Positions 43,949 through 53,053 of a stretch of 64,000 bases of DNA are shown one piece after another. Within the stretch, counting starts at the first letter, position 1. Every line of letters starts with the position of its first letter. The stretch spans positions 310,001 through 374,000 of the forward strand of contig OZ245050.1 of NCBI GenBank assembly GCA_965224525.1, read 5' to 3'. A program made the position numbers and the translations under genes. The notes under the pieces were generated by a model. The model made no database searches. It was not told the origin of the DNA and was given only the letters and a program-made list of their open reading frames with translations. Source of the stretch: Granulosicoccus sp036478565 (GTDB taxonomy: Bacteria > Pseudomonadota > Gammaproteobacteria > Granulosicoccales > Granulosicoccaceae).

Positions 43949-44251
43949 TTACCCTTCCTCCCTTTCTGACAGCTTCACGCACAACACTTCAAGTACATCA
44001 AGAGACATATTCTTGCCCGGCCCAACAATATCTGCCAGATCGATGTTGCCAGTGCCAGGCAAATTAATCGGCGAGCCACTCATGCCGTATGAAACTGAAG
44101 CGGCACCCACGCCTGCCAGCAACACCCAGAAAACCAGTTTGAGGCTGCTTCTGACAATTTTCAGTGTGGCGATGAATACCAGCAAGGCGCCGCAGATCAT
44201 CATGACCTCGTTGGCGTATTCGAATCGTAGGAAGGCTTGCCAGTATTCCAT
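43949..44251 (-). CDS. Small membrane protein, function unknown
   Basis: One hundred residues with two predicted transmembrane segments (MMICGALLVFIATLKIV and LVFWVLLAGVGAASVSYGM) and an acidic-basic cytoplasmic tail. CAGGA lies eight bases before the ATG, supporting translation. No family recognised. It is followed, after a gap of about 130 bases, by the lipoprotein gene in the same direction. Confidence 0.6.
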   Translation of the reverse strand: MEYWQAFLRFEYANEVMMICGALLVFIATLKIVRSSLKLVFWVLLAGVGAASVSYGMSGSPINLPGTGNIDLADIVGPGKNMSLDVLEVLCVKLSEREEG

Positions 44252-44329
44252 GAGTGCGGTCCTGTGGGATGGTTAAAGTTGGAGAGCCCGAGGCTAACAG
44301 AACAAAGGCAATATCAGTGGTTGTATGAC

Positions 44330-45166
44330 TTACGCTTTATGTAAAAGTCGATCAAAAGCCCTTGTTGTTAACAGTCGTTTCATAAGACCGGCAATATGTG
44401 TCGGTTTGGTGACGTAGTACCGAGGTTTGGGAGATGCGCTTTCCAGCGCGTGAATGAGTTTTTCAGTAACGGCAGACGGCGCTAGTTCGAAGCGGTCTTT
44501 CCGGGCCTGCTGCTTGTTGTAAAGCCTGGGTATCAAGAGTGACTCATAGCGTTGTCGTTGCGCGGAATTTTGCCAGTTAATCCAGCGCTCAAAGTGTGGG
44601 ATAGAATTCTGTCTGATTCTTGTCGTTATAGGGCCAGGCTCAATCAATGAAAAGTGAATGGGTGAGTCAGCGTGTTCTATGCGCAAGGTATCGGTCAACC
44701 CTTCCATAGCGAACTTGGTTGCGTTATAGGCACCGCGATACGGAACGCCGGCAAATCCAAGTATGGAGGAGCAATTGACAATACGGCCCACCCCTTGTTG
44801 TTTCATACTTGGCAATAACCGATTGATCAGATCGAATTGACCAAAAAGATTGGTTTCAAAAATTTCTCTGAAAGCGTCACGCGGAATATCCTCGACCAAT
44901 CCCGGAATGGCATAGGCGCCATTGTTGAACAGCGCAGCCAGTTTTCCGTTGGTCAGCATCAGTGCGCGTTCAGCTCCATCAGCAACAGATTCGTCACTGG
45001 CGTAGTCGAGCGGGAATGATTCCAGACCTTCAGCCTCCAGACGGCTGCAATCTGCCGGATTCCTGCAGGTGGCGAGTACACGCCAGCCACGCGCCGACAA
45101 TGTGTGTGCGGCGTCATGGCCAATACCTGAAGAACAACCGGTTATCAGTATGGCGGGCTCAGGCAT
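44330..45166 (-). CDS. SDR family oxidoreductase (classical, retinol-dehydrogenase-like)
   Basis: Short-chain dehydrogenase of 278 residues. Motifs: TGCSSGIGH cofactor site, NNGAYAIPGLVED in place of NNAG, catalytic Ser in VNCSSILGFAG and YRGAYNATKFAMEGL. It has the FETNLFGQFDLI stretch common in YbbO-like members. ATG 45166 is preferred; the frame is open further upstream to 45268 but overlaps the divergent lipoprotein gene. Substrate unknown. Confidence 0.82.
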   Translation of the reverse strand: MPEPAILITGCSSGIGHDAAHTLSARGWRVLATCRNPADCSRLEAEGLESFPLDYASDESVADGAERALMLTNGKLAALFNNGAYAIPGLVEDIPRDAFREIFETNLFGQFDLINRLLPSMKQQGVGRIVNCSSILGFAGVPYRGAYNATKFAMEGLTDTLRIEHADSPIHFSLIEPGPITTRIRQNSIPHFERWINWQNSAQRQRYESLLIPRLYNKQQARKDRFELAPSAVTEKLIHALESASPKPRYYVTKPTHIAGLMKRLLTTRAFDRLLHKA

Positions 45167-45253
45167 AGGTATAGTACGAACAGGGTGATTGAAACTGCAG
45201 TATAAACTGTGATGAAACTGGTCTCCACTATCAACACTATGAGGTAACCTGAC

Positions 45254-45670
45254 ATGAGCATTCACCATTGGCTGCTGTTGGCCTCTTTGTGTCTTTCGGG
45301 GTGTGAGGCACTGGATGAGGCATTCGACTGTCTGGATAACGACGTGCCTGAATTCAGGGACTCGACGCTTTTGCCTGGCGTACTTAATCAGGTGTACGGG
45401 GATACAATCCGCATCGGGATCAATAATGATGCCTTTGATGAATGGTATAACTATCGGGTAGAGCTGACAGGTGAGCTGCCACCAGGGATACTATTTCGGC
45501 GTGAGCAGCTACGGCTGTATTTCGAGGGGACCCCACTGGCTGTTGGTGATTTCGAATTTACGCTGAGGCTGGAAGTTTTACCTGGCTCGTCCAGGGATCA
45601 GGAAGACATCGATTCGTTGTGTCGTACCGTCGAATTCGGGAATTATGTTATTCGTGTCTCGGACAACTAG
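45254..45670 (+). CDS. Small lipoprotein with putative Ig-like domain
   Basis: Lipoprotein of 138 residues with lipobox LSGC (Cys17). The mature part has the look of a putative Ig/cadherin-like domain: ELTGELPPGILFRREQLRLYFEGTPLAVGDFEFTL, as in He_PIG-type modules. A good ribosome binding site (GAGG) precedes the ATG. It lies 87 bases before the first of three tandem hydrolase genes and may be transcribed with them. Confidence 0.7.
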   Translation: MSIHHWLLLASLCLSGCEALDEAFDCLDNDVPEFRDSTLLPGVLNQVYGDTIRIGINNDAFDEWYNYRVELTGELPPGILFRREQLRLYFEGTPLAVGDFEFTLRLEVLPGSSRDQEDIDSLCRTVEFGNYVIRVSDN

Positions 45671-45756
45671 CTCATTACCAGAATATTGAACTCGTTCCGG
45701 CACATGTGCCGACAACGTCATGCTCTAGGCGGCGAAACAGGCGGTAAACTGCGCGC

Positions 45757-47655
45757 ATGAATATTCCATACGTGTGGCGATCCGTGGCGATCGCAGTGGT
45801 TCTGATTAACCTGGCTGCTTGTGAAACCGGCAATACGGTTACTTTTCCGGACTCTCCAGGCGCTGCGGAACAGCCAGGCGGACCTGAACAGCCAGGTGGA
45901 CCAGACGATAGTGTGCCTGTGGAACCGGCAATACAACCTGACAGCCTCACCGCAGAACACCGTTTTGGGCAAACCTTTCTGACCTGGCCCGAAGATGACG
46001 CGCAGGCGCGTTATCACGTCTACCGGTCTACACAGCCGATCAACAGTGAGAATATTTCTGCTGCAACACGGCTGACTGCCAAGTGGGGGCCGTTGAGCGC
46101 GGATACATCGCGGCACATCTATGCTGGCGACGCCGCGCCGAAAAATTTTATCATTGCTGATTCAACCGGGCCGCTGACAGACGATACGGGCTTGTTTGTC
46201 TACACAATTCAAGAGGGTGAGAGTGGCCAGGCCTATTATGCCGTAACGAATGTCCACGGCAGCAGCGAATCGATCAGTGCAATTTCAGGTAAAAACTCCC
46301 TGGCGCAACCCGTTGCCGAAGATGTGGCAACACCGAGGCCAGTTCTAGTCAAATCTGTCAATGGAGGCAAGGGTCGCATCTACACCCAGTTTATGGATTA
46401 TGCCAACTGGAATCCGACCTTGCGTGGTTATGCTTTCAATTATGCGATAGCGCTGCCATCCAACTACAATGCGTCGCGTTCGTATCCGTTGCAAGTGTCA
46501 TTGCACGCATTTGGAGGACGCTATCGGTTTGAATCTCAATCAGAATTCGACTGGCAGGTTATTCAACTGTTTCCGGATGATCCGGGTGAGGATACCGGTA
46601 CCGTTCATACCTGGTGGTACGGTTTTGCGGCAGAGCATGATTATCTGCGCGATGGCGCCGTGCCGACATCGGGAAGCATCGCTAACTTCACCGAGCAGCG
46701 TGTCGTGCGAGCTATTGATGAAGTCATAGCCAACGCGGATTTCAATGTCAATACCGAACTGGTACATGCCTATGGTCATTCCATGGGTGCATCCGGTGTA
46801 TTGTCGCTGGGTATGCGTTACGGCAATATCATCTCCGGAATCTATGCCAGTCAGGCGATGACGAACTACCGCACAAGTCCAAAATTTGAAGAAAACTTCG
46901 TACGCCTCTGGGGTCGCAAAGCCGATAATCTGACTATCGTCAACGACGGCCCGCATGCCGAGCTTATCAACAAGTACGGGGTGGGTGGTTCAGAGCCAAC
47001 ACTGGTCTGGGACTGGGTGGATCACCCGCAGCAGTTAGCGCGTCGTCGTGGTGATGATATGGCCTATTTAATGGTGGATCATGGTAAAGCCGATACAACC
47101 ATCGACTGGTCAACGCAAGGTCAACCGTTTGTTCGAGCGTTGACCGATGCACGTATCGCTTTTTCAGCAACATCAATTGGTGAGGCCGAGCATGCATGGA
47201 TGAGTTTTGGTGCGGTCGTCAAGAGCCTGTTCGGACTCGGTTTTGACGACGAATCTGCATGGCGGTATCCGCTTAACCTGAGTTTTCCCGCCATCCACAA
47301 TGCGACGGGTTCCGGCGCTGTAGACCCGGGCAACGCAGGCGATGATTTTTATAATACGTCTATCGAGTGGTCGACTCCGTGGGTTCCTTTTGACAAGGCC
47401 ATTGTTGACCAGGAAAATCGCTATGAAGTTTCTTTGCGTTCAACATCCGGGACCGATCAGCAAGCGGATATAACGCCAAGGCGAACGCAGGCATTTGCGG
47501 TGACACCCGGTGCTCAGTGCAGTTGGCTGGTTGTACAAACGGGCTCCGGGCAACAACTGGCACAGGGGAGCGCCATGGCAGACCAGAGTGGTCTGCTTAC
47601 GGTGCCTGCAGTGCCTGTATCATCTGCCGGATCGCGCTTGACCATCAGTTGTTGA
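45757..47655 (+). CDS. Tandem secreted alpha/beta hydrolase, copy 1 (lipoprotein)
   Basis: Protein of 632 residues with lipobox LAAC (Cys23), a Pro/Gly-rich spacer (repeated EQPGGP), a fibronectin-III-like module (about 65-170: FLTWPEDD...YHVYRST), then an alpha/beta hydrolase catalytic domain with nucleophile elbow GHSMGASG (Ser342). Asp446 in DHGKADTTIDW and His479 in AEHAWM are suitable triad partners. A C-terminal beta domain of about 130 residues ends in a single Cys near the terminus. The layout resembles extracellular depolymerase-type esterases. It is followed by two paralogues; it is the only one anchored as a lipoprotein. Confidence 0.78.
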   Translation: MNIPYVWRSVAIAVVLINLAACETGNTVTFPDSPGAAEQPGGPEQPGGPDDSVPVEPAIQPDSLTAEHRFGQTFLTWPEDDAQARYHVYRSTQPINSENISAATRLTAKWGPLSADTSRHIYAGDAAPKNFIIADSTGPLTDDTGLFVYTIQEGESGQAYYAVTNVHGSSESISAISGKNSLAQPVAEDVATPRPVLVKSVNGGKGRIYTQFMDYANWNPTLRGYAFNYAIALPSNYNASRSYPLQVSLHAFGGRYRFESQSEFDWQVIQLFPDDPGEDTGTVHTWWYGFAAEHDYLRDGAVPTSGSIANFTEQRVVRAIDEVIANADFNVNTELVHAYGHSMGASGVLSLGMRYGNIISGIYASQAMTNYRTSPKFEENFVRLWGRKADNLTIVNDGPHAELINKYGVGGSEPTLVWDWVDHPQQLARRRGDDMAYLMVDHGKADTTIDWSTQGQPFVRALTDARIAFSATSIGEAEHAWMSFGAVVKSLFGLGFDDESAWRYPLNLSFPAIHNATGSGAVDPGNAGDDFYNTSIEWSTPWVPFDKAIVDQENRYEVSLRSTSGTDQQADITPRRTQAFAVTPGAQCSWLVVQTGSGQQLAQGSAMADQSGLLTVPAVPVSSAGSRLTISC

Positions 47656-47788
47656 GTGGCGGATGTGCGACATATGTCTCAATTCAAGTGAATGAATAGG
47701 AAATACCAGGCCAGCGTGATATTTTTGCTGGTTCAAGCCAGCCGTGATCGATGTGGCAAGGCATCATGGCAGAGTGACTAACCAACAA

Positions 47789-50548
47789 ATGGACAAGGCA
47801 ATAGTGAAGGCAATAGTAGGCGCAGTGGCGTCCGTTTTAATGTTGGCGACAACGAACGCACTGGCTCTCGATGTTGGTACGGCTGATTCAGAAAAGCACG
47901 GTTATGACTTTGCTGGCGTAAACACTGATCCGGATGGTTACGAAGTTACATTCGAAAACCCCGGCAGAAGCCTGTTGTTAACCGTCAGCGGCTACGACAT
48001 TGATACTGCTGAAGAGGTAGAGGTGCTGTTAAACGGCTCGCGCCTCGGTGTGTTGCTGATTACTGATAACGATCGAATTGGCGGAAATGGTTTTCTGATA
48101 TCCGCATCACGGCAGCAAAGCGGCACTAACACCTTGCGATTTGTAAAAGAAAATCCGGGTGAGCGCTGGGGCGTTACCAACTTGCTGCTCACAGCCATTG
48201 GCGCGCCACCGGTTGAGCCACCACCAACGGATCCGGAGCCACCCGTAGATCCGACCCCGCCTGTGGATTCGCCACCGCCCATTGATCCAACACCACTCAT
48301 TGACCCAGAACCGCCTGTGGACCCAGATCCGCCGACTACCCCGCCTTCAACTCCATCAGGCTCCGGAATTTCACTGGCGCTGGACAGTATCGACAACAAT
48401 CGCTACGGCTACGATTTCGACGGTATCAATTCGCATCGAGAGGGCCTAGTCGCAGAATTTCAGAATACCGGCTCAGACGTCCTGTTGCTGGTCAGTGGAT
48501 ACGACATAGACCAGCCCGAAGAAGTGCGAGTGATGCTAAATGGCAAACGCCTTGGCGTGTTGGTTATTACCGATAACAACAGACTGGGCGGCAATGGCTT
48601 TGCAATAACGGCATCCAGTCAGGTGAGTGGTACCAACAAGCTGCAATTCGTCAAGCTTGACCCGGGTGAACGTTGGGGTGTCACAAGATTATTGCTGCAG
48701 TCTCCAGGTGGTTCACCTGCAAACCCACCGCCGGTTGATACCCCGCCACCCGCCGGTAATCCACCGCCGGTCGAAACCCCGCCATCTGCAGATAATCCGC
48801 CGCCAGTTGACCAACCGGGCAATCCGGATTCCGGTGTCGCTATTGCTGCATTGCAAGCAGTTCACCGTTCCGGCCAGACGTTCCTGACGTGGTCCGAAAT
48901 TGATAATGGAACGTCCTATCATGTTTATCGCTCAAGGCAACCGATTACCACATCAAACCTGTCGCAGGCCACGCGACTTACCGAGCGCTGGGGTCCGCTT
49001 GACGCCAACACATCGCAGAATCGTTACCATGGCGATGCGACACCTGCAAACCTGGTGATAGCCGATCTTGCAGCGCCGCTGTCGAACAGTACCGGCTTGT
49101 TTGTTCATACCACGCAGTCGAACGAGGGCGGTCAGGCGTACTATGCAGTGACTGCGGTAAAAAATGGTCAGGAACACACGGGTTTACAAGCTGGCAATAA
49201 CAGTCTGTCTCAGCCCGTTAATGAGTCAACAGGAACTCCAAAGCCGGTTCTGGTCAAGTCTGTCAATGGCGGTAAAGGCCGCGCATATACCCAGTACATG
49301 GACTACGCAAACTGGAATCCAACCTTCCAGGGTTATGCATACAACTACTCAGTAGCGTTGCCAGCTAACTACAATTCATCGCGTTCCTATCCATTGCAGT
49401 TGTCCTTGCACGCCTATACGGGTCGGTATCGATTTGAAACCGAATCCCAATATGGTTGGCAAGTGATTCAGGTATTCCCGGACGACCCGGGTGAGGGTTA
49501 CGGGACCAGTCATACCTGGTGGTATGGATTTGCAGCAGATCATGACTACGTGCGTAATGGTTCGATTCCAACAAGCGGCAGCGTGGCAAACTTTACCGAG
49601 CAGCGTGTTATGCGAGCGCTTGACGAAGTCATTGCCAACCCGGATTTCAACGTTGATACGCAACGCATACATGCCTACGGTCACTCGATGGGCGCGTCAG
49701 GCTCTCTGACGTTGGGTATGCGCTATGGCAATGTCCTATCGGGTATCTATGCCAGTCAACCGATGACCAACTATCGAACCAGCCCGACGTTCCAGGACAA
49801 CTTCGAGCGCTTGTGGGGGTCGCAGTCCCGCAATCTGCCAATAATCAACGCTGGACCGCATTCAGAGATTATCCGTCGATATGACGCTTCCGGATCCCAG
49901 CCAACGCTGGTCTGGGACTGGATGAACCACCACCGACAGTTGGTACGGCGCCGCGGTGATGATATGGCCTACCTTATGGTCGATCACGGCAAGGCGGATA
50001 ACATCATAGACTGGCGGACACAAGGGCAACCGTTTGTAAGGGCATTGACCGATGCGCGCGCTGGGTTTGCTGCAGCTCAGGCGGATGGTCTTGGTCACAA
50101 CTGGATGGGGTTTCGCTCGGTAGTTACACCACAGTTTGGTTTTGGATACGGTGATGAGGCGGCCTGGCGTTATAGCTTGTCGCAACCCTTCATCGGCATT
50201 CACAATTCAAGTGGTTCCAGCGCGGTTGATCCCGGCTCATCGGGCGATGATCAGCACAATACGACTGTCGAATGGGCGACTCCCTGGCACTCTTTTGGTT
50301 CGGAAATTAACGAATCTTCAACGCGCTTTGAAGTCACTATTCGTTCGACTTCCGGTTCGAGTCAAAACGCAGACATAACACCTCGGCGCACCCGCTCATT
50401 CCACCCTTCACCGGGACAAAACTGTTCCTGGGAAGTAACCAACGGTGGTGGCCAGGGCAGTATTATTGTCGATGCAAACGGTCTGGCTACAGCCAGATCA
50501 GTGCCTGTACGTACAGGCGGTGGCTCTCGACTGCGGATTGATTGCTGA
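47789..50548 (+). CDS. Tandem secreted alpha/beta hydrolase, copy 2, with two added beta-domain modules
   Basis: Largest of the three paralogues, about 919 residues. A Sec signal peptide ends at ALA before LDVG. Two homologous modules of roughly 105 residues follow (starting at about 27 and 190), each with YDF..., VSGYDID..EEV.V.LNG.RLGVL.ITDN, and GERWGVT, joined to each other and to the rest by Pro/Thr/Asp linkers. They look like carbohydrate-binding beta-sandwiches, but that is inference. Then come the Fn3-like module and the hydrolase domain (GHSMGASG, Ser633) closely similar to copy 1. ATG 47789 begins the signal; a GTG at 47804 with AAGG upstream is an alternative, and the frame is open back to 47744. 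Confidence 0.78.
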   Translation: MDKAIVKAIVGAVASVLMLATTNALALDVGTADSEKHGYDFAGVNTDPDGYEVTFENPGRSLLLTVSGYDIDTAEEVEVLLNGSRLGVLLITDNDRIGGNGFLISASRQQSGTNTLRFVKENPGERWGVTNLLLTAIGAPPVEPPPTDPEPPVDPTPPVDSPPPIDPTPLIDPEPPVDPDPPTTPPSTPSGSGISLALDSIDNNRYGYDFDGINSHREGLVAEFQNTGSDVLLLVSGYDIDQPEEVRVMLNGKRLGVLVITDNNRLGGNGFAITASSQVSGTNKLQFVKLDPGERWGVTRLLLQSPGGSPANPPPVDTPPPAGNPPPVETPPSADNPPPVDQPGNPDSGVAIAALQAVHRSGQTFLTWSEIDNGTSYHVYRSRQPITTSNLSQATRLTERWGPLDANTSQNRYHGDATPANLVIADLAAPLSNSTGLFVHTTQSNEGGQAYYAVTAVKNGQEHTGLQAGNNSLSQPVNESTGTPKPVLVKSVNGGKGRAYTQYMDYANWNPTFQGYAYNYSVALPANYNSSRSYPLQLSLHAYTGRYRFETESQYGWQVIQVFPDDPGEGYGTSHTWWYGFAADHDYVRNGSIPTSGSVANFTEQRVMRALDEVIANPDFNVDTQRIHAYGHSMGASGSLTLGMRYGNVLSGIYASQPMTNYRTSPTFQDNFERLWGSQSRNLPIINAGPHSEIIRRYDASGSQPTLVWDWMNHHRQLVRRRGDDMAYLMVDHGKADNIIDWRTQGQPFVRALTDARAGFAAAQADGLGHNWMGFRSVVTPQFGFGYGDEAAWRYSLSQPFIGIHNSSGSSAVDPGSSGDDQHNTTVEWATPWHSFGSEINESSTRFEVTIRSTSGSSQNADITPRRTRSFHPSPGQNCSWEVTNGGGQGSIIVDANGLATARSVPVRTGGGSRLRIDC

Positions 50549-50577
50549 TCGTCTGAATAACGCAGAGGTTCACGTCC

Positions 50578-52413
50578 ATGATGTACTTTGCGGTCGGTCG
50601 AGCCGCAAAGTGGGTTGTGTTGGCTATTGTTGCCGTTGCAGCTGTTGTTGCAATGCTGACAATGCCTTCCCGTGCGTCCGGTACAGCGACCGGGATATCT
50701 GCGTTTCATCGATCGGGTCAAACCTTTCTGACCTGGAGCGAAGTCGGTGAGGCTGATGCTTACCATATATACCGACACACCAGTCCGATAAGCAATGCCA
50801 CACTGTCTGAGGCTGAACGGCTGACTGACAAGTGGGGAGCACTGGATTCAGAAACCTCAAAGCACCGCTTTGCCATTGCAACAGCTCCGGGGAATTTGAT
50901 TATTGCCGACGGCACGATACCGTTGAGTGATGCAAGCGGATTGTTTGTCTACACCACACAGCCAGGTGAAGAGGGAATGGCGTACTACGCGGTTACAACA
51001 ACGCGTCGAGGCAAGGAGCTTCTAACCCTGACCGCAGGTGAAAACTCACAGGCTATAGGTGTTGTCGAGTCAGTCGATACCCCGGAACCGATTCTGGTCG
51101 CATCGATAAATGATGGGGGTGGTCGAGCCTATACGCAGTTCATGGACTATGCGAACTGGAACCCGACCTTGCAAGGCTATGCGTTCAATTACTCAGTTGC
51201 CTTGCCGCCTGATTATGATCCGACACGTTCATATCCATTGATGGTCAGGTTGCACGCCTATACCGACCGGTATCAACTTGAGCCCGCCACTGAGTACGGT
51301 TGGGATGTCATTCAGTTGTTTCCGGATGATCCGGGAGAGGCTTCCGGCTCACTGCATACCTGGTGGTATGGCTTTGTCGCCGAACATGACTATCGAACCG
51401 CCGAATCCATACCCTCAGCGGGTCGAGTGGTCAATTTCACCGAGCAACGCGTCATGCGTGCTGTCAATGAGGTCATTGCAAACCCGGACTTCAATGTTGA
51501 TGATCAGCTGATTCATTTTATTGGGCATTCAATGGGCGCTTCCGGTGCATTGTCTATGGGCATGCGTTATGGCAATGTCATATCAGGCATCTATGCCAGT
51601 CAACCCATGACGAACTACAGAAGCAGTCCCAGGTTTCAGAAAAATTTCCAACGTCTCTGGGGCCTGCCCAGAGTGAATTTACCGATCGTCAATAGTGGCC
51701 CGTATTCCGAACCGATTCAGAAGTACGGCGAGTCGGGTAGCGATCCGACAGGTGTTTGGGATTGGGTGAATCACGTTCGTCAACTGGCTCGCAGAGCAGG
51801 CGATGATATGGCAATTCTGACAGTTGATCATGGCAAGGCTGATAGTACGATTGACTGGCAGACACAGGGTCGACCGTTTGTACGTGCCATGAACAGTGCT
51901 CGAGTTGGCTTCAGTGCTGCCTCCATCGAGGGGCAAATACATGACTGGATGTTGTTTGGTGCGGTTGTTCATCCCATGTATGGCCTGGGATATTCTGACG
52001 ATGCGTTCCCCTGGCGTTATCCGCTTGAATTGAGTTATCCGGGGCTCAGCAATGGCAGTGACTCAGGTGCCCTGACGCCACCACCTTTCGGAGACGAGCA
52101 CTACAACGCTACGATAGAGTGGGCGACTCCGTGGACGCCATTTGGAGAGAATATTGTTGATTTGTCAGCTCGCTATGAAATCACAATTCGATCGGCGACT
52201 GATGAGTCGCAGCTTGTCGATGTAACGCCACGGCGCACACAGTTGTTCAGTGTGTTGGCAGGAACGAAGTGCAGGTTTACGGTGTTGGGTGTGGCGAACG
52301 GTCGCCTATTGGCGGATGGCAGTATATCAGCAGACGTCAATGGCCTGGTGACAGTGCTGGCAATACCCATTCAGCCGAATGCCGGCTCGCGACTGTCGAT
52401 AAACTGCGCGTAA
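50578..52413 (+). CDS. Tandem secreted alpha/beta hydrolase, copy 3
   Basis: Third paralogue, 611 residues, the simplest layout: Sec signal or anchor (WVVLAIVAVAAVVAMLTM), Fn3-like module starting ISAFHRSGQTFLTWSEV, hydrolase domain with IGHSMGASG (Ser318) and the C-terminal beta domain. AGAGG lies nine bases before the ATG. It starts 29 bases after copy 2, so copies 2 and 3 are almost surely in one transcript. Aligned blocks such as MDYANWNP, LFPDDPGE, HTWWYGF, TEQRV and MGMRYGN are shared with the other copies. Confidence 0.78.
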   Translation: MMYFAVGRAAKWVVLAIVAVAAVVAMLTMPSRASGTATGISAFHRSGQTFLTWSEVGEADAYHIYRHTSPISNATLSEAERLTDKWGALDSETSKHRFAIATAPGNLIIADGTIPLSDASGLFVYTTQPGEEGMAYYAVTTTRRGKELLTLTAGENSQAIGVVESVDTPEPILVASINDGGGRAYTQFMDYANWNPTLQGYAFNYSVALPPDYDPTRSYPLMVRLHAYTDRYQLEPATEYGWDVIQLFPDDPGEASGSLHTWWYGFVAEHDYRTAESIPSAGRVVNFTEQRVMRAVNEVIANPDFNVDDQLIHFIGHSMGASGALSMGMRYGNVISGIYASQPMTNYRSSPRFQKNFQRLWGLPRVNLPIVNSGPYSEPIQKYGESGSDPTGVWDWVNHVRQLARRAGDDMAILTVDHGKADSTIDWQTQGRPFVRAMNSARVGFSAASIEGQIHDWMLFGAVVHPMYGLGYSDDAFPWRYPLELSYPGLSNGSDSGALTPPPFGDEHYNATIEWATPWTPFGENIVDLSARYEITIRSATDESQLVDVTPRRTQLFSVLAGTKCRFTVLGVANGRLLADGSISADVNGLVTVLAIPIQPNAGSRLSINCA

Positions 52414-52437
52414 CCGGCAAAACTCCAGTGGGTATTG

Positions 52438-52926
52438 TCAGGCCATGAAACTACGGGTTGTGCTGACAGATTTTGCTTCACCAAAATGACTGTAGTTTGT
52501 GGTTATTGTTATCGGACTCTTGTGAGTCAGGTGTTTTGGTATTGCTCGTTCAGCTGAAAACTCTGCCATGGGTTGAATTGGCAGCACCCGTGATTCACCC
52601 GCCTTGATGGTGTAGTGACCATTTACAAGCAGCGAGTTGATGTCAAATGATTGATTGTCAATCGTCACAAAGCCCGGGTACACATGCTTGAGCGTCACTG
52701 ACTTGTCTGATGTATTGCTTATTGTGACGCCGTATATTTTTTTGTCCGGCGACGAAATAAATGAAAGTGTAGTGTCAGCCCCCTGTTGGATGTATTTTTT
52801 ATCTGTTATCGCAGGTAAAGCAGCGTGAACACTCATAGCAGCTGTGGTTAGCAAAGAGGATGCGGTCATGGCTATGGAAGCCGTGGACATGATTTTTAGT
52901 GACGTACGTTTATTCTGATCAATCAC
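52438..52926 (-). CDS. Exported beta-rich protein, function unknown
   Basis: Not recognised. About 162 residues with a Sec-like signal (MTASSLLTTAAMSVHA) and a beta-rich mature domain containing VTISNTSDKSVTLKHVYPGFV and INSLLVNGHYTI, an Ig-like or chaperone-like look. GTG 52926 is preferred because AGGTGA lies about eight bases upstream; ATG 52890 is a second choice, and a longer open frame to 53055 lacks a ribosome binding site. It is convergent with hydrolase copy 3. Confidence 0.6.
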   Translation of the reverse strand: MIDQNKRTSLKIMSTASIAMTASSLLTTAAMSVHAALPAITDKKYIQQGADTTLSFISSPDKKIYGVTISNTSDKSVTLKHVYPGFVTIDNQSFDINSLLVNGHYTIKAGESRVLPIQPMAEFSAERAIPKHLTHKSPITITTNYSHFGEAKSVSTTRSFMA

Positions 52927-53053
52927 AGATCTATCACCTCGCCGAAGCGGTGTATTGCAGGATTTAACAGCGTATAGGCGTTCATTGTAAAACGGTGAGG
53001 AGTTTGCAATTTGTGACAATCGGTTCAGAGCGCAGAGCTGCTCTCGTTTTTTC

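Noticed and set aside
48220..48350. Short regularly spaced repeats resembling a CRISPR or tandem-repeat locus
   Set aside because: They encode the Pro/Thr/Asp linker of the hydrolase in frame; units are irregular and there are no unique spacers.
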